From NCBI RefSeq assembly GCF_013376105.1, contig NZ_JAAMFM010000016.1, positions 25,544-89,543 on the forward strand: a DNA stretch of 64,000 bases, in the 5' to 3' direction. The notes below the pieces were generated by a model. It did no database searches and was not told where the DNA came from. It was given only the letters and a program-made list of their open reading frames with translations. The DNA is from Arthrobacter wenxiniae (GTDB lineage Bacteria; Actinomycetota; Actinomycetes; Actinomycetales; Micrococcaceae). This document shows, piece after piece, positions 27,721 to 40,293 of this stretch; position 1 is the first letter of the stretch; the number at the start of each line of letters is the position of its first letter. A program made the translations under genes and the position numbers.

Positions 27721-27736
27721 TGTGAAAAATTTCACG
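27721..27736 (-). promoter_or_regulatory. Candidate CRP/GlxR-type operator upstream of whiB1
   Basis: TGTGA-AAAATT-TCACG matches the TGTGAN6TCACA consensus of CRP/GlxR at 9 of 10 fixed positions. It lies 36 bp upstream of the whiB1 ATG in the divergent region. In M. tuberculosis, whiB1 transcription is controlled by the CRP protein Rv3676, so a functional site is plausible. Its closeness to the start codon is more suggestive of repression or of a very close start of transcription. Confidence 0.65.
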
Positions 27737-27750
27737 TTAGGCCACATAAG

Positions 27751-27774
27751 AAAGGGGCCGTTATCGGCCCCTTT
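27751..27774. terminator. Perfect 10-bp inverted repeat, terminator-like, between divergent genes
   Basis: AAAGGGGCCG-TTAT-CGGCCCCTTT is a perfect GC-rich hairpin with a 4-base loop. It resembles a terminator stem with A/T-containing ends, although no long T run follows on either strand. It lies between the starts of divergent genes, where a normal end-of-gene terminator is not expected. Possible roles are an attenuator in a long whiB1 leader or the end of a small RNA. Confidence 0.6.
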
Positions 27775-27916
27775 AGGTCATCGAGTTAAGCGTGTCATGT
27801 TAACTCCATGTAAACAAGGGGTTGTGATGCTTTTGTTGGCCCGCGGCCATGAGCGATGCGTCACACGAATGCCGCCCGCAGGCTCTCCAGCATGGTTGTT
27901 CCCCGACTATCTCCGG

Positions 27917-27922
27917 TAAGGT
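27917..27922 (+). promoter_or_regulatory. Candidate -10 for a leaderless transcript
   Basis: TAAGGT (TANNNT) is followed by 6 nt and then the GTG at 27929. No ribosome-binding site is visible in this spacing, so a leaderless start is likely. Confidence 0.5.
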
Positions 27923-27928
27923 GCAGTT

Positions 27929-28408
27929 GTGTCAAGACCTCCAGTGAACCCCGCAGAACAGCCGGATCCAGGGCCGCGGGACAACACCGCGCCCGGCCCG
28001 CAGGGCAGTCCGGCGCGCCGGCCTCCCGGCGTCTATGTCATCTCCGGTGTGGTCGGGCTTCAGGCCGTGGCCCTGGCGGTGGCCGGTGTGGTCTTTACGG
28101 TTGCCGCGTTCACACAACCTTCCCTTTCCATTGCCGGCACTGTCTTCCTGATCGTGCTCGTTTTTGCCCTTGCCGCAGGGCTGGCCGCAGTTTCCGTCAA
28201 CGCCTTCAAGGGGTTCCGCTGGACGCGGTCGGCGGCCTTTGTGTGGCAATTGCTCACGGTGGCAATCGCGGTTCCCTCTTTGCTCAACGGCTCCACCGCT
28301 ACGGGCCTGGTGCTGCTCCTGCCCGCCCTTGCCGTCATCTTTTACCTGTTCACGCCGAGGGTGGTCGAGTTTTCCTTGCGCGCCGGCGGCGGCCAGCCCC
28401 TTCTGTAG
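27929..28408 (+). CDS. Small four-helix membrane protein, unknown
   Basis: The 159-residue protein has a Pro/Gly-rich cytoplasmic N-terminus (~35 residues) and four predicted membrane helices, at about 37-58, 67-87, 100-117 and 121-140. No catalytic or binding motif stands out. It is divergent from whiB1 and convergent with the FtsK-like gene. Small four-helix proteins like this are common conserved hypotheticals in Actinobacteria; I cannot assign a role. The GTG start is supported by the -10 geometry just upstream. Confidence 0.75.
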   Translation: MSRPPVNPAEQPDPGPRDNTAPGPQGSPARRPPGVYVISGVVGLQAVALAVAGVVFTVAAFTQPSLSIAGTVFLIVLVFALAAGLAAVSVNAFKGFRWTRSAAFVWQLLTVAIAVPSLLNGSTATGLVLLLPALAVIFYLFTPRVVEFSLRAGGGQPLL

Positions 28409-28428
28409 CCGGGCTGTAGCCGCCTCGC

Positions 28429-31400
28429 TCAGGCCGCCCCGCGTTCAACGAACGGGAACTGGAACCATTTGGTCCGGCCGCGGTCCACAAGGACGGCCCT
28501 CCCCGGTGGCTCCGACCCGGCAGTGTCAAGGCGCAGGCCGAACAACTCGCCATCCTGCGCCCTTGCCGGCCTGAGGACGATTCCCCGCTCCGCAGTGCGC
28601 AGGCCCCACTCAAGCGGAAGCCGGGCCAGCGTGGGCAGGTGGTTGGGCACAGCCACCAGGGCCGAGCGGCCGGCAGCCAGCGCCCGGGAGATGGCCTGGA
28701 GCGCCTCCGGCTGCAGCATGGTGGCATCGTCGGCCCACAGCATGCACTCCGGCGTCCGGTTCAGTTCCCGCACCGCCGCCATGAAGGTTGATTTTCCCGA
28801 TCCGGGCCCGCCGAGGACCGGAAGGACGGCCCCAGGGGCGAGCAGGATGCTGATGGGCGCGCCGCAATCGCCGCCCAGGCCCAGGGCCAAGGCACAAGCG
28901 GCTCCTGTGCCTTCCGCCGCGGAAGTCCCGGACGCCGCGGAAGTCCCGGCGCCGGCGGCGGCACCCGTCCGCAGCCCGGACATGGCGCGTCTGACATCGT
29001 CCAAGGTGAGCGACTCGGGCAGGTCCCTGACGAGGACGGGTGGGGTCGCGGCCCGCCCGTCCCGCAGGGACAAGGGCCCCCGGTGCTCTTGACCGGCCCG
29101 GCCAAGCTGGGCCAGATGGGGCTCGTCGGGCGCTCCCCGGGCGGCGGCGGCGTTCATTGGGCCGTAGAGGACAGCCCTGCCAGGCAGGGGCACGGACCGT
29201 GGACTGGGCGGCCACATGAGCCTGGATTCGGCACTGGCACCGAACGGCAGGAACATGCGGTTGGGGACGGCCGCCATGAACGGTGCGGTGAGCAATTCGC
29301 GGTCCCCGCCCAGAACCACGGCCACATTGGGGCGGCAGTGGCGCACCAGGGCGGCGGCGGAATCCTCGGCCCAGGGCCAGGGGCTGGACCGGAAGGCGGC
29401 CACCCACCGTCCCCAATCGCTGACAAACACTGCCACGGGTGCCTCCGTGGAGGTGGCCACCTCGGACAGGCGCAAGAGCAGGCGCGCCGCGGTGCGCAGA
29501 ACCGCTGGCGTTGCACAGCCGCCCACACCAGGCCGGTGCGAGAGGTTCTCCATCGACCCGTCACCGTCCAGGATGTAGACATGCTGCCTGGACGCAGCGG
29601 CCCGGCCCGCATTTGAGTCCAGCAGCCGCGCCGCGAGGAGGCCAACCGCTGATGAGGAGGCAGCACGGGTGCCGACGCATGCCACATGCGAGTGGAGCGA
29701 AGGCGACCACGTCAGGGGCTCCAGCGATTGGCGTTCGGGCACGTCCACCATCCCCACCAGCACTGCGTCCTCCCCGCGTCCCCCGACTGCCGCATGCTGT
29801 CCGCGTCGCCGGATCCGGGCCCAGGTCCCATCCTCGGCGTCGCCGGTCCCGGCGTCGCCGCCTGGCAGCCCCGGCAGGGCGGGCAGGTCAAGTTCGCGGG
29901 GCAGCTCGGGCGCCACGACGGCCGGTGCCGCCGTCCATGCAGCCAGCGCGTTGCTGTTGCCCCTGGGCCGCGCCTCGGTGTCTTGGTCCGGCCAAGGAGG
30001 GCCGTCTGGCTTGGTCCGTACCGCCGCTGCGGCGTCCGCCGGGCCCGGGCGTGGCGGGCCGGACAGCATCTGCCATGCGGCCGCGAGGACACCGGCCACG
30101 GCGTCAATGTCACTTTCCGGCAGGCTTGGAGCCGCCACGCCGCCGTCTGTCCTGGCGGCCCGCGCTGCAGCGGGACCGGGCGGTCCCGCAGGCTCCGGTT
30201 GTCCTCCGGCATGACCTGGCGCCGCGTCGGCAGCCTGCGCCCGCAGCAAGTCGGCAGCGGGAACTGCGCGGGGGGCCAGGCTGCTGGGGGGTGCCGGCAG
30301 CCGGAGTGTGGCGCTCTGGAACGGGGTGGGCCGGCCCCCGGCGCGGCTGATATAGGCACGCCCCGGGGTGTCAACGGCAATAAAGGCCGCCGCCGCAGAC
30401 CCTATGACGTCCTGGGAGTCATAGGTGGTTTGGACGCGCAGGCAGACGGAGGAGGTGACGTTGGCACGGATGTCCGGGCTGATGGCGCCCTGCGGCCGCT
30501 GAGTTGCCATGACGAGGTGGATTCCCAGCGACCGGCCCACGGCAGCGAGGCGCATGAGTTGGTTCATGGCGTCGGGGTACTGGTCCACCAGCACCCGGAA
30601 CTCGTCTATGACGATGACCAGGTGTGCCATGCCTGCGCCTCCCGGGAGGACCGTGCCGGCCCGGAAGGTGTTGGCATCGGCTGACTCGACCCGGCCCAGG
30701 ACTGCCTCGCGCCGATGGACCTCGGCACGCAGGGATGCAAGCAGCCGGTCCAGGCCACCGCCGTCGAGGTCGGTGACGAGGGCTGACGTGTGGGGGAATT
30801 TCCGCAACGGGCCCAGCCCCGCTCCGCCCTTGAAGTCAACGAGAATGAACTGCAGGTCTGTGGGGGAGTGGGCTGCGGCGAGGCCACCGACCAGCGTCCG
30901 AAGAAACTCCGACTTCCCCGAGCCCGTCGTGCCGCCCACCAGCAGGTGCGGGCCGTCGTCAACAAAACTGAACATTTCATGGCCTGCGGGCGACCGGCCG
31001 ACCGGCACCGGCCTGAGGGGGCCGCCCAGGTTTGTCCTCCACTGTTGGGCCACACCCTCCGGACTGCGGCCTTGCGGCGGCGGGACGCAACAGGCACCCA
31101 AGGGAAGGGCCTCCGGTTCCGGTTTTTTTCCTGAAGCGCCCCGGGACCGGGCGTACCGGTCAAAAATCGCGGCAGGCACCCCGTCCGGGACAAATGCGAG
31201 GCCGCCAACGTGCCCCACAGCGCCGTTGCCCGCAGGGTGCAGCTGCACCTCGCGGGGTCCGGGGCCTCCAGGGCTGGTTTGCGGGGAGAAGTTAATGGAC
31301 GGCAGGTGCGGAAATTGTGCGAGGAGCACGCCGGGCTGTGCGAGGAATGACACGAGCACGCAGGCAGGGACCCCCGGGCCCGCCGCTGCCGTCCATCCAG

Positions 31401-32892
31401 GCCCGCCGCCGGCGGAACCTTCCCTGTCCGGACCGGTCCCAGCGGCTTTTGCTGCAGCGTTCAGGCTGTGGACAGCGCCAGCCGCCGCTGTCTGGCTGCC
31501 CGCCAGCACTGTGCGCGGCAGAAACCTGGCCGGCAGGGGAAGTTCGGACGCGGGCCCCCACAGCACAACCGGCACCCCTGCAGAGTCCAGCTGCATGAGC
31601 ACAAAATGCAGCAACAGCCGCAGTGGTCCCAGAGGCCCGGAAATCTGGATCGATGCCGGTCCAAGTTCGACGGCGACGGGCATGTCGCTGCCTTCGGGCG
31701 GGCTGGGTGGGGGACTGCCGGATACGGGCTCCGACGTGGCACGCTGGGCGGCGGTGCCCACGCGGACGGCGAGCTGCCCGCCCGGTGGACCCGAACCGCG
31801 CGGGCCGGGGTCCCACTGGCCGGCCCCGGGCCGGCCCGAAGCTGCCGGGCCCAGGGCAGCCGCCATCAGGGCATCGGCGCCCGGGAAGGCAGCGAGGCGG
31901 CGGGAGGCGTTGCGCGCAGCGTCGGCGGCGGTCGAAGCGCGGAACGCGCGGCGCTGCCTGGCACCGCCGAGCAGCGGCGGGAGGATGGCGACGGCTCCCA
32001 TGGCGGCAAAGCCCAGAAACATCCACGACCCGGTCAGCCAGGCCAGCAGCACACCCGACGCCAGCGGCACCAGGCCGGCGGCCAAGGCGCCCCACCGGCT
32101 GCGCGGCGGCCAGGTGCTGAAGGACAATTGCATGGGTGCCAGCACCGATGCATCCAGCAGCCCGGAACTGTCCGGGGTGCCCCACGGCGTGGCGGGGTCC
32201 CTGTCTGAGATGTCCCCGCTCCCGGCATGGGGCCCGTCCACGCCCGGCGCAGCCCCTGTGTTGCGAAGTCCCCGTCCGCCGGACCCGCCGGTGCCCGCCG
32301 GCATGGCCAGCCGAACGGCCAGGCCGGACATGCCGCAGCGGATGAGGTCGCCCACTTCGATGGTGGCGGTTCCTCTCAGTGGCGTGGCAGCGACAAACGG
32401 GCTGTCCTGCCAGCCGCGCAGGATGCTGAATCCGGCGGAGCCCGGTTCCGCGGACAGGGTCATGCCGCGCTCGCCGACCGTCAGGGTTCCGTGGTGCCTG
32501 GACAGGGTGGGGTCGGCCACCACAATCCGGCAGTGGCCGCGCCCCACACTGTAGCTGCCGCGGTGCAACGGAAACATGGCCCCCGCTCCCGGCCCGGAGC
32601 AGACGGCCAGCACGGCCGGGGCGCCTGGTCCGTGCGTGGTGCGCGCCGAGCCTTGCGGGACACCGCTGCCCGGCGCCACAACCACCACGGCTCCGTCCGT
32701 CAGCGGCTGGCGCCCGGCAACGAGGCCGTCCAGGGCAGCGCCCTCCACCGTGAAGAGCGCCTCCGGCCAGAGTTCGTGCAATGCCGCGGCCACGGCCTGC
32801 CCGCCGCCCCCGTCCGGCAGCGAAATGCTCAGTTCGGCGGGCTCGAAGGGAACGGTTCCGGGACCTGCCACGGCCGTGATTTCCAAACGCAC
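28429..32892 (-). CDS. FHA/FtsK-SpoIIIE ATPase, EssC/EccC-like
   Basis: The 1487-residue protein has an N-terminal ubiquitin-like/FHA region, with the FHA signature SVGRGHCRIVV...SRHHG near 110-140. Two adjacent membrane helices lie around 265-310. Three P-loop modules follow. The first has Walker A GGTTGSGKSEF (~655) and Walker B HLVIVIDEF. The second is degenerate, reading GTRAASSSAVG without a GK pair. The third has GGPGSGKSTF (~1360). This is the architecture of the type VII secretion motor EssC/EccC. No WXG100/Esx gene or other T7SS membrane gene is in the window. The GTG at 32892 is chosen for the GGGAAAGGGG ribosome site. Confidence 0.88.
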   Translation of the reverse strand: MRLEITAVAGPGTVPFEPAELSISLPDGGGGQAVAAALHELWPEALFTVEGAALDGLVAGRQPLTDGAVVVVAPGSGVPQGSARTTHGPGAPAVLAVCSGPGAGAMFPLHRGSYSVGRGHCRIVVADPTLSRHHGTLTVGERGMTLSAEPGSAGFSILRGWQDSPFVAATPLRGTATIEVGDLIRCGMSGLAVRLAMPAGTGGSGGRGLRNTGAAPGVDGPHAGSGDISDRDPATPWGTPDSSGLLDASVLAPMQLSFSTWPPRSRWGALAAGLVPLASGVLLAWLTGSWMFLGFAAMGAVAILPPLLGGARQRRAFRASTAADAARNASRRLAAFPGADALMAAALGPAASGRPGAGQWDPGPRGSGPPGGQLAVRVGTAAQRATSEPVSGSPPPSPPEGSDMPVAVELGPASIQISGPLGPLRLLLHFVLMQLDSAGVPVVLWGPASELPLPARFLPRTVLAGSQTAAAGAVHSLNAAAKAAGTGPDREGSAGGGPGWTAAAGPGVPACVLVSFLAQPGVLLAQFPHLPSINFSPQTSPGGPGPREVQLHPAGNGAVGHVGGLAFVPDGVPAAIFDRYARSRGASGKKPEPEALPLGACCVPPPQGRSPEGVAQQWRTNLGGPLRPVPVGRSPAGHEMFSFVDDGPHLLVGGTTGSGKSEFLRTLVGGLAAAHSPTDLQFILVDFKGGAGLGPLRKFPHTSALVTDLDGGGLDRLLASLRAEVHRREAVLGRVESADANTFRAGTVLPGGAGMAHLVIVIDEFRVLVDQYPDAMNQLMRLAAVGRSLGIHLVMATQRPQGAISPDIRANVTSSVCLRVQTTYDSQDVIGSAAAAFIAVDTPGRAYISRAGGRPTPFQSATLRLPAPPSSLAPRAVPAADLLRAQAADAAPGHAGGQPEPAGPPGPAAARAARTDGGVAAPSLPESDIDAVAGVLAAAWQMLSGPPRPGPADAAAAVRTKPDGPPWPDQDTEARPRGNSNALAAWTAAPAVVAPELPRELDLPALPGLPGGDAGTGDAEDGTWARIRRRGQHAAVGGRGEDAVLVGMVDVPERQSLEPLTWSPSLHSHVACVGTRAASSSAVGLLAARLLDSNAGRAAASRQHVYILDGDGSMENLSHRPGVGGCATPAVLRTAARLLLRLSEVATSTEAPVAVFVSDWGRWVAAFRSSPWPWAEDSAAALVRHCRPNVAVVLGGDRELLTAPFMAAVPNRMFLPFGASAESRLMWPPSPRSVPLPGRAVLYGPMNAAAARGAPDEPHLAQLGRAGQEHRGPLSLRDGRAATPPVLVRDLPESLTLDDVRRAMSGLRTGAAAGAGTSAASGTSAAEGTGAACALALGLGGDCGAPISILLAPGAVLPVLGGPGSGKSTFMAAVRELNRTPECMLWADDATMLQPEALQAISRALAAGRSALVAVPNHLPTLARLPLEWGLRTAERGIVLRPARAQDGELFGLRLDTAGSEPPGRAVLVDRGRTKWFQFPFVERGAA

Positions 32893-33078
32893 CAGGGCCC
32901 CTTTCCCAGCATTGCGGCGGCCCCTGCGCCCGCCGTGTCCTGACGAGCCTAGGCGGGCGGGAAACGTCCGGAAGGTCCGGCGTCGGCCATTGTCAACAAG
33001 CCGGCCGGCCGGGCGCCATGTGGAGGGATGAACGGCCCCGACGTGCCATGTGTCATAGCTCGGACGGAGAGTGTTTGG

Positions 33079-33094
33079 ATAACGTTCGGGTAAC
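33079..33094 (+). promoter_or_regulatory. Possible MtrA-type direct repeat upstream of glf
   Basis: ATAAC-GTTCGG-GTAAC forms two TAAC cores 11 bp apart, similar to the GTAAC direct repeats described for MtrA in Streptomyces and mycobacteria. It lies about 65 bp before the glf GTG in the 266-bp divergent region shared with the FtsK-like gene. A TATACC at 33127-33132 might be the -10. Both are motif matches only. Confidence 0.3.
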
Positions 33095-33098
33095 CTAG

Positions 33099-36375
<3,277 letters not shown>

Positions 36376-36379
<4 letters not shown>

Positions 36380-37281
36380 CAACAGGGATTGGGGGGGACA
36401 GTGCCCCGAGCACTGTTCCCCCGCTGACCGCCCCGGGCCATGGCAATGGGCTGCTGGACGTTTTCCGCTCCAGGTACCTCTTGAACCTTTTGGTGCAGAA
36501 GGAGCTCAAGGTCCGCTACCGCGGTTCCGTGCTGGGCATCCTGTGGTCCTACGTGAAGCCTGGCATGCAGTTCGTGGTGTTTTACATTGCCCTCGGCGTC
36601 TTTTTGGGCCTGGAGCAAAGCCCCACAAACAGGAGCGGCATGCCAAACTATGCCATCTACCTGTTCTCCGGCATTGCGCTGATCAACTTCTTCACCGAGG
36701 CGCTCGGCAACGCCGCGCGCTCGGTCGTGGGCAATTCGGGGCTGATCCAGAAGATCTACCTTCCCCGGCAATTGTTCCCTGTGGCGTCCGTCTGGGTTTC
36801 GGCCGTGCACTTCCTGCCGCAGGTGGTCATCCTGGCGTTTGTGTGCCTGCTCAACGGCTGGCACCCCACCATCAGCCAGGTGGCCGTGGCCGTGGCCGCC
36901 TTCATCATGGTGGCCCTGCTCGCCACCGGGCTGGGCCTGTTCTTTGGCGCCGTCAATGTCTATTTCCGCGACGCGGAGAATTTTGTGGACATGCTGCTGT
37001 TGGTCGCCACCTGGGCCTCCCCGGTGCTGTATTCGTGGGAAATGGTGCACAACAAGCTTGGGCCCGCCTGGTTTGCGGTGTACCAGGTGAACCCGCTGTC
37101 CGTGGCCGTGGAGGCCTTCCACCTGGCGTTCTGGTACCCGACCACCGCGGAAACCGTGGCCATGGTGCCGAACCTGTTGTCCGTGTGGGCGCCCGTGGGC
37201 ATGGCCATATCATTGCTTGTCCTGTTCCTGGGGCAGATGGTCTTCAGGCGGCTTGAAGGCCGTTTTGCGCAGGAGCTCTAA
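36376..37281 (+). CDS. wzm: ABC polysaccharide exporter permease (Wzm/RfbD type)
   Basis: The 301-residue ABC-2 family permease has a ~55-residue N-terminal segment ending in LVQKELKVRYRGSVLGILWS, which is typical of Wzm. Six membrane helices follow, with the conserved FTEALGNAARSVVGNSGLIQKIYLPRQLFP and VNVYFRDAENFVD regions (quoted in part). It pairs with the ATPase gene that starts at its stop codon (TAATG). M. tuberculosis Rv3783/Rv3781 are proposed galactan exporters, and the position behind glf and glfT2 supports the same cargo here. Confidence 0.93.
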
Positions 37282-38009
37282 TGACCACAAATTCAATTGA
37301 AATCTGCGGCATCAGCAAGAAGTTTGTGCTGCGCCACACGCGCTCCCTCAAGGAAGCGTTTGTGTGGATCATGAAGGGCCGCAAGGGCGATCTCTCCAAG
37401 AAGTTCTACGCCCTCAACGACATCACCCTGGACGTGGCGATGGGGGAGTCCGTCGCCTTGCTTGGATTGAACGGATCGGGAAAGTCAACGCTGCTCAAAC
37501 ACATCTCCGGCGTCATGCTTCCGGACACCGGCACAGTGTCAACGCGGGGCCGGGTGGCTGGCTTGATCGAGGTTGGCGCAGGGTTCCACCCTGACTTGAG
37601 CGGCCGGGACAATGTGTACCTCAACGGCGCCATCCTGGGCATGAGCAAGGAGCAGATCGACGCAGCCTTCGATTCGATTGTCGCCTTCTCCGAAATCGAG
37701 GAGTTCATCGACACGGAGGTGAAGTTTTATTCCTCCGGCATGTACCTGCGCCTGGCGTTTTCGGTGGCGGTCCACACGGACCCGGACGTCTTTTTGATCG
37801 ATGAGATTCTGGCCGTGGGGGACGAGCCCTTCCAGAAGAAGTGCCTGGCCAAGATCAAGGAACTTCATGCGGCGGGGAAAACGCTCATTGTGGTCAGCCA
37901 TGACCTTGACGTTGTCGCCAAGGTTTGCGACAGGGGCATCTTGATGGAATCCGGGCATGCCGTCATGGATGCGCCGGTGGACGAGGTCATCGCCCGGCTT
38001 CGCAGCTAG
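37281..38009 (+). CDS. wzt: ABC polysaccharide exporter ATPase (Wzt/RfbE type, short form)
   Basis: The 242-residue ATPase has Walker A LNGSGKST (Lys68), Q-loop region LIEVGAGFHPDLSGRDNVYLNGA and an atypical signature FYSSGMYLRLAFSVA. Walker B is VFLIDEILAVGD and the H-loop is VVSHD. These are hallmarks of the Wzt branch of ABC-2 exporters. The C-terminal carbohydrate-binding domain of E. coli Wzt O9a is absent. Export would therefore not depend on recognition of a chain-end cap, as with the short mycobacterial protein. Confidence 0.93.
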   Translation: MTTNSIEICGISKKFVLRHTRSLKEAFVWIMKGRKGDLSKKFYALNDITLDVAMGESVALLGLNGSGKSTLLKHISGVMLPDTGTVSTRGRVAGLIEVGAGFHPDLSGRDNVYLNGAILGMSKEQIDAAFDSIVAFSEIEEFIDTEVKFYSSGMYLRLAFSVAVHTDPDVFLIDEILAVGDEPFQKKCLAKIKELHAAGKTLIVVSHDLDVVAKVCDRGILMESGHAVMDAPVDEVIARLRS

Positions 38010-38121
38010 CTGCCAGACTTAACGCAAAACATCGGAAATGGATTTCTGCTGCTCCGGTGCCAGTGGGCCGCGCACAGCAGTGCCGGCCCGGCCCTGAACC
38101 TGTAAACAATTTGGAGGAATA

Positions 38122-40104
38122 GTGTCCTGGTGGACTGCCGTGCCGGTGGTGCTGGCTTGCATGGTGCTGGTGTTGGCACCTGGCGCCGCGCTGGCGTTTT
38201 CGCTTGGGTTTCGGAGGCTGGCCGTGCTTGGCCTGGCTCCCGTTCTCTCCCTGTCCATCATCGGCGTGGGAGCTGTGGCCGCACCGTTGGTCGGGTTGCG
38301 CTGGAACATATGGATCGTCGTCGGACTGAGCGTGCTCGCCTGCGCCGGGGCATGGCTGGTGACGGATTTCCGGCAGTCCGCCCGCAACCGTGCCACGATC
38401 CACCGGGACCCGTGGATGGTGCTGGGCGCGGCCGTGCTGGGCATGGGGGCCGGCGCGCTGCTCATTGCACGCAGGGTCATGCAGCTGGTGGGAGCTCCGG
38501 ACAATATTTCACAGCGCTATGATGACGTGTTCCAGCTCAACGCCGTGCGTTTTGTGCTCGATTCCGGCAACGGCTCGACCTTCAGCCTGGGCGAAATGGG
38601 GGGCGGAAAGGGATTGGGCGCCGTCTACCCGGCCGTATGGCATGACATCGCCGCCCTGCTCGTGCAGTTGACGGGCGCGTCGGTGCCACTGGCTGTCACC
38701 AGCTTGAACCTGACCATTTGCGCGGTCATCTGGCCGGTTTCGGTCGTCTTTCTCACGCGCGTGGTGGCGGGGCCAAAGCTGGTGGCGATCATGGCGTCCG
38801 GCATCTTTGCCGCCGGCCTGGCGGCCTTCCCGTTCCTGTTGCTCGTGTGGGGTCCGCTCTTCCCGAACCTGCTATCGGTCAGCGTCATCCCGGCGGCACT
38901 GGCGGTCATTGTCCTGTTGTTCAGGCTCTCCGACCACGCCGAGCGCCCGTGGCGGCTGTGGCTGGCCCTGCTCCTCCTGGTCCCCGGCATGACGCTGGCG
39001 CACATGAGCGCCGTGGGGGCGGTCCTGGCGTTCAGCGTGCCGATGGCGGCGTGGGCCATGGGCCTGCACCTGCGAAGGCTGGCCGTCGCCGGATCGCCGT
39101 GGCGGCACTACATCGCACCGGCGGCGCTCACCGTGGCGTGCGCCGCCGTCGCAATCGTGGCGTGGAACACGCTCCGGCCGGGAAGCTACACCGGGTGGAC
39201 GCCGCACACCACCACGCCCGGGGCCATCGGCGAGGTGCTGGCCAACGGCGAAATGTCGACCCGCTCCGCAGTGGTCATTTCCGTCCTCGCGGCGGTGGGC
39301 ATCTTCCGGATGGTGGGCGGGAGGCGCCAGATTTGGTGGCTGCTCAGCTTCGCGGCGGCGGCGTCGCTCTACGTCGTTGACGCGGCCGTGGCGAAGGGTC
39401 CCGTGCGTTTCTTCTGGACCGGGATCTGGTATGCCGACACGAACCGCCTTGCCGCCTACCTGCCGGCATTCGCGGTGGTGCTGGCCGCCGTCGGGCTTGC
39501 CGGGATAGTCGATGCCTGCGTGCGGGCGGCCGCCAGGTTCAGGGACCGCAAGGCTGCCGTGGTCCGCCCGTGGAGCCGCCCCGCACTGGCCGCCGGCGTC
39601 GCCGCCTCGCTCCTGGTGCTGGGGTTTCTTGCCGTCTCAACGCAGCTTGGCTCCATCCGCACGTACATCGCGACCAACAAGCAGTTCTACGAGCGCAACA
39701 CGCCGTCGTCCATTCTCTCCGACGACGAATACCAGCTTCTGGCCAGGATTGACGGGGAGGTGCCGGCGAACGCCGTCATTGCCGGCAACCCCTGGAACGG
39801 TTCGGGCCTTGTCTATGCCTTCGCGGACAGAAAGGTGCTCAAGTACCACCTGAGCCAGGGGACCACCAAGGAGCAGTCGGTCGTGGACCAGTCGCTGAAC
39901 AAGGCGGCTGGGAACCCTGCCGTCTGCAAGGCCATTCGGGACCTGGACGTGCACTACGTCCTTGACTTCGGCACACAGTACCTGCTCAACCACCCCGCCA
40001 GCCGGACGTATCCGGGCCTGCAGGACCTGGCAACCTCCGCCTCGGTGCAGCTTGTAGACCAGCAGGGTGCCGCGAAACTGTACAAGGTGAGAGCATGCTG
40101 GTAA
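38122..40104 (+). CDS. DUF6541 polytopic membrane protein, possible GT-C transferase
   Basis: The 660-residue protein has about 12-13 predicted membrane helices and a ~150-residue extracytoplasmic C-terminal domain with QLLARIDGEVPANAVIAGNP. The first large loop has RYDDVFQLNAVRFVLD; paired acidic residues in that loop are typical of lipid-phosphate-sugar-using GT-C enzymes. The family is DUF6541, common in actinobacterial glycan loci and uncharacterised. It follows wzt after 112 bp with TTGGAGGA before the GTG. A role in modifying or extending the exported galactan is inference. Confidence 0.8.
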   Translation: MSWWTAVPVVLACMVLVLAPGAALAFSLGFRRLAVLGLAPVLSLSIIGVGAVAAPLVGLRWNIWIVVGLSVLACAGAWLVTDFRQSARNRATIHRDPWMVLGAAVLGMGAGALLIARRVMQLVGAPDNISQRYDDVFQLNAVRFVLDSGNGSTFSLGEMGGGKGLGAVYPAVWHDIAALLVQLTGASVPLAVTSLNLTICAVIWPVSVVFLTRVVAGPKLVAIMASGIFAAGLAAFPFLLLVWGPLFPNLLSVSVIPAALAVIVLLFRLSDHAERPWRLWLALLLLVPGMTLAHMSAVGAVLAFSVPMAAWAMGLHLRRLAVAGSPWRHYIAPAALTVACAAVAIVAWNTLRPGSYTGWTPHTTTPGAIGEVLANGEMSTRSAVVISVLAAVGIFRMVGGRRQIWWLLSFAAAASLYVVDAAVAKGPVRFFWTGIWYADTNRLAAYLPAFAVVLAAVGLAGIVDACVRAAARFRDRKAAVVRPWSRPALAAGVAASLLVLGFLAVSTQLGSIRTYIATNKQFYERNTPSSILSDDEYQLLARIDGEVPANAVIAGNPWNGSGLVYAFADRKVLKYHLSQGTTKEQSVVDQSLNKAAGNPAVCKAIRDLDVHYVLDFGTQYLLNHPASRTYPGLQDLATSASVQLVDQQGAAKLYKVRACW

Positions 40105-40132
40105 ATGCTGAAACGGCCGGACCCCGTGCGCG

Positions 40133-40138
40133 TAAGCT
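40133..40138 (+). promoter_or_regulatory. Candidate -10 before the diacetamido-uronate genes
   Basis: TAAGCT (TANNNT, preceded by GCGCG) lies in the 189-bp gap before the dehydrogenase gene. It would give a leader of about 150 nt. This gap is the largest within the plus-strand glycan run from glf to 45.5 kb and is the natural place for a second promoter. Confidence 0.35.
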
Positions 40139-40293
40139 CTAGCGTGATGGGCGTGCAGCAGGACGGCTGCCGGCGTGGCCTGGCTCTCACCTGGACCGGA
40201 CCGCGGCGAAAGATCGATATTCTGGTAACACAACGCGGCGGTGCCAGGGTGCCAGGCACGATCCGGGAAACGAAAAGAAGAGGCTACTAAAAC

